From assembly GCF_002014765.1 (NCBI RefSeq), contig NZ_MUYT01000004.1, positions 558,001 to 622,000 on the forward strand: a stretch of DNA of 64,000 nt, read 5' to 3'. The notes under the pieces were generated by a model that was given only the letters and a program-made list of their open reading frames with translations, had not been told where the DNA came from and ran no database searches. How positions within the stretch are numbered: the stretch's first letter is position 1; every line of letters starts with the position of its first letter. Made by a program: the position numbers and the translations under genes. Source of the DNA: Lwoffella lincolnii (lineage in GTDB: Bacteria; Pseudomonadota; Gammaproteobacteria; Pseudomonadales; Moraxellaceae). Shown one piece after another: positions 61,924-64,000 of this stretch.

Positions 61924-63924
61924 ATGCCTACCCCAATTAACGAAAGAGTCCTTGCCAATGCCATTCGTGTGCTGTCTTTTGATGCGGTACAAAAAGCCAA
62001 TTCAGGTCACCCCGGAGCTCCAATGGGCATGGCAGACATTGCCGAAGTGCTGTGGCGTAAATTTTTAAAACACAACCCTGCTGACCCCAACTGGATTAAC
62101 CGAGATCGTTTTGTGTTGTCAAATGGTCATGGTTCAATGCTTCAGTATGCGTTATTACATTTATCAGGCTATGATGTCAGCATTGATGACATTAAAAACT
62201 TTCGCCAGTTACATTCAAAAACGCCCGGACACCCAGAATACGGCTACACACCAGGGGTTGAGACCACCACAGGACCTTTGGGGCAAGGCATTGCCAATGC
62301 GGTGGGTTTTGCCATTGCCGAACGCACCTTGGCAGCTCAATTTAACCGTGATGGACATGCCATCATTAATCATCATACTTATGCGTTTTTGGGTGATGGT
62401 TGCTTGATGGAAGGCATCAGCCATGAAGTCTGCTCGTTGGCAGGCACGCTTGGGCTGGGTAAGTTGATTTTCTTTTATGATGACAATGGCATTTCCATTG
62501 ATGGCGACGTGGAAGGCTGGTTTGGTGATGATACCAAAGCCCGTTTTGAAAGCTATCATTGGCATGTGCAAAGCATCGATGGACATGATGCCGATGCCAT
62601 CACGGTTGCTACCCAAGCCGCCATCGATGAGACCGATAAGCCCAGTTTGATTATTTGTAAAACCATCATTGGGGCAGGTAGCCCTAACAAACAAGGTAAA
62701 GAGTCCAGCCACGGAGCGCCTTTGGGTGATGATGAAATCGCCCTGACTCGTGAAACTTTATCATGGAAACATGCCCCATTTGACCTAGATGATGCCATTT
62801 ATGACGCATGGAATGGTAAAGCCAAAGGTGATGTGTTACAAAAAAACTGGCAAGCCAACTTTGATGCTTATCAAAAAGCTCACCCACAGCTTGCCAATGA
62901 ATTACTCAGACGCTTACAAGGCAGATTGCCAGAAGAGTTTGAACAACAGTCTTACGCCTTTATCCAAGCTTGTCAAACCACAGATGCCAACATCGCCAGT
63001 CGTAAAGCCAGCCAAAATGCCTTAAATGCCTTGCAAAAACTGTTGCCTGAGCTGATTGGTGGCTCAGCAGATTTGGCAGGATCAAATTTGACTTTATTTG
63101 AAGGGGCAAAAGGTATCCAAACCGATGCTGATGGCAACTACATCTATTATGGCGTGCGTGAATTCGGTATGACCGCCATCGCCAATGGCATTGCCTTATA
63201 TGGTGGTTTTATCCCTTACGTGGCAACCTTTTTGATGTTTATGGAATACGCACGTAACGCCGTGCGTATGTCAGCACTGATGAAACAACGGGTCATTCAT
63301 GTCTATACCCATGACTCTATCGGTCTGGGAGAAGACGGCCCAACGCATCAACCTGTTGAGCAGTTAGCAAGCTTAAGAGCCACGCCAAATCTACACACTT
63401 GGCGACCTTGCGACAGCGTTGAGACAGCGGTGGCCTGGGTGCATGCCATTAAGTCAGCCAACACCCCATCAGCATTGATTTTTAGCCGACAAAACTTACC
63501 ACATCAACAGCGTAACAACAACCAAGTGGCAGACATTGCCAAAGGTGGCTATGTGTTGGCAAAAGAGCAAAGCAAACTGGAAGCCATCATCATCGCCACA
63601 GGCTCAGAAGTACAGCTTGCCATGCAAGCCCATCAACAATTATCTGCCGACGGTCGTGGGGTGCGGGTGGTGTCAATGCCGTGTTGCGAAGTGTTTAGCC
63701 AACAAGAGGCAGATTATCGTGAAGCTGTGCTTCCCAGTAATGTTACCGCTCGGGTGGCAGTCGAAGCTGCCCATGTGGATTATTGGCATAAATTTGTTGG
63801 CTTAAATGGCAACATCATTGGCATGACCACCTTTGGTGAGTCTGCGCCTGCCAAAGACTTATTTAAAGAGTTTGGCATCACCAGCAATGCGGTGATAGAA
63901 GCAGTAAAAGCCTTGATTGATTAA
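61924..63924 (+). CDS. tkt: Transketolase
   Basis: ThDP enzyme moving two-carbon units between sugar phosphates in the non-oxidative pentose phosphate pathway. The 666 residues match the family. N-terminal domain: NSGHPGAPMGMADI, LSNGHGSMLQYAL, TPGHPEYGYTPGVETTTGPL, GDGCLMEGISHEV with the ThDP/Mg motif completed by DDNGISIDG. Middle domain: REFGMTAIANGIALYGG, THDSIGLGEDGPTHQPVEQL. C-terminal domain: ATGSEVQLA, SMPCCEVF, and GESAPAKDLFKEFG. The ATG at 61924 begins MPTPINERVLANAIR. A perfect palindromic terminator follows. Confidence 0.98.
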   Translation: MPTPINERVLANAIRVLSFDAVQKANSGHPGAPMGMADIAEVLWRKFLKHNPADPNWINRDRFVLSNGHGSMLQYALLHLSGYDVSIDDIKNFRQLHSKTPGHPEYGYTPGVETTTGPLGQGIANAVGFAIAERTLAAQFNRDGHAIINHHTYAFLGDGCLMEGISHEVCSLAGTLGLGKLIFFYDDNGISIDGDVEGWFGDDTKARFESYHWHVQSIDGHDADAITVATQAAIDETDKPSLIICKTIIGAGSPNKQGKESSHGAPLGDDEIALTRETLSWKHAPFDLDDAIYDAWNGKAKGDVLQKNWQANFDAYQKAHPQLANELLRRLQGRLPEEFEQQSYAFIQACQTTDANIASRKASQNALNALQKLLPELIGGSADLAGSNLTLFEGAKGIQTDADGNYIYYGVREFGMTAIANGIALYGGFIPYVATFLMFMEYARNAVRMSALMKQRVIHVYTHDSIGLGEDGPTHQPVEQLASLRATPNLHTWRPCDSVETAVAWVHAIKSANTPSALIFSRQNLPHQQRNNNQVADIAKGGYVLAKEQSKLEAIIIATGSEVQLAMQAHQQLSADGRGVRVVSMPCCEVFSQQEADYREAVLPSNVTARVAVEAAHVDYWHKFVGLNGNIIGMTTFGESAPAKDLFKEFGITSNAVIEAVKALID

Positions 63925-63952
63925 CTGTTTCATGTTGATTCTGTCATAGACA

Positions 63953-63984
63953 AAAAAGACATGCTCATATGAGCATGTCTTTTT
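63953..63984 (+). terminator. Intrinsic terminator of tkt
   Basis: A perfect 32-bp palindrome: AAAAAGACATGCTCAT (63953-63968) and ATGAGCATGTCTTTTT (63969-63984), 28 bp after the tkt stop. The A- and T-tracts at both ends allow termination in either direction. Confidence 0.88.
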
Positions 63985-64000
63985 GTTTGGCAACCATTTA

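Overview
The window is 64 kb of ordinary bacterial chromosome from a gammaproteobacterium of the Moraxellaceae, most likely a Moraxella. This rests on gene content and protein character: a monomeric isocitrate dehydrogenase, a ZipA with a very long Asn/Asp/His-rich linker, a glutamine-rich SMC, Acinetobacter-like Dxs, and moderately AT-rich DNA (all by eye; no database was searched). Most genes are housekeeping and complete. dxs is cut by the left edge.

Layout. 1-5.8 kb: dxs (partial), ribA, an MscS-type channel, glyoxalase I, beta-carbonic anhydrase and a TauE/SafE permease. 6.1-8.8 kb: an accessory cluster encoding a Sec-exported glycine-zipper peptide precursor with a double-glycine-type leader, a small membrane protein, an outer-membrane beta-barrel and a periplasmic C39 cysteine peptidase. 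It resembles a minimal Fap-like (FapC/FapF/FapD) secretion route without an ABC transporter and is the best candidate here for a little-described system. 8.9-16.7 kb: smc-zipA-ligA, a chromosome segregation, division and ligation operon. 16.7-21.4 kb: a lipoprotein, recX, recA, a DUF2057 protein and hda. 21.6-27.7 kb: icd, hemerythrin, a pilU-like gene scrap, mltB, kdsA and a ribbon-helix-helix protein. 28.0-28.6 kb: five tRNA genes on the minus strand (Thr-Tyr-Gly-Thr-Asn). 28.6-31.7 kb: an FHA membrane protein, an IS200/IS605 (tnpB) relic and rpoN. 31.9-38.0 kb: a nitrilase-family amidase, a cyclic-nucleotide-binding protein, and the minus-strand group lptM, lipoprotein, lysA, dapF, xerC. 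38.4-43.3 kb: ackA-pta, a NYN/LOTUS protein and rsfS. 43.4-44.9 kb: debris of a conjugative type IV secretion locus (virB4 tail, virB5 with a nonsense codon, eexN, virB6 head). 44.9-64 kb: two Nudix genes, clpB, a lipoprotein, an ODP-like metallo-beta-lactamase-fold protein, ffh, rluE, DUF2789, mdh, ybaN, slt, miaB, serS and tkt.

Two themes cut across the window. First, three gene scraps (pilU-like, tnpB, virB4-5-6) sit exactly at ends of housekeeping genes, showing past insertions that have mostly been deleted. Second, perfect or near-perfect tandem duplications of 13-19 bp recur in intergenic DNA and in low-complexity coding regions, which points to a general slippage process in this lineage. 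No rRNA, CRISPR array, prophage or replication origin was seen.
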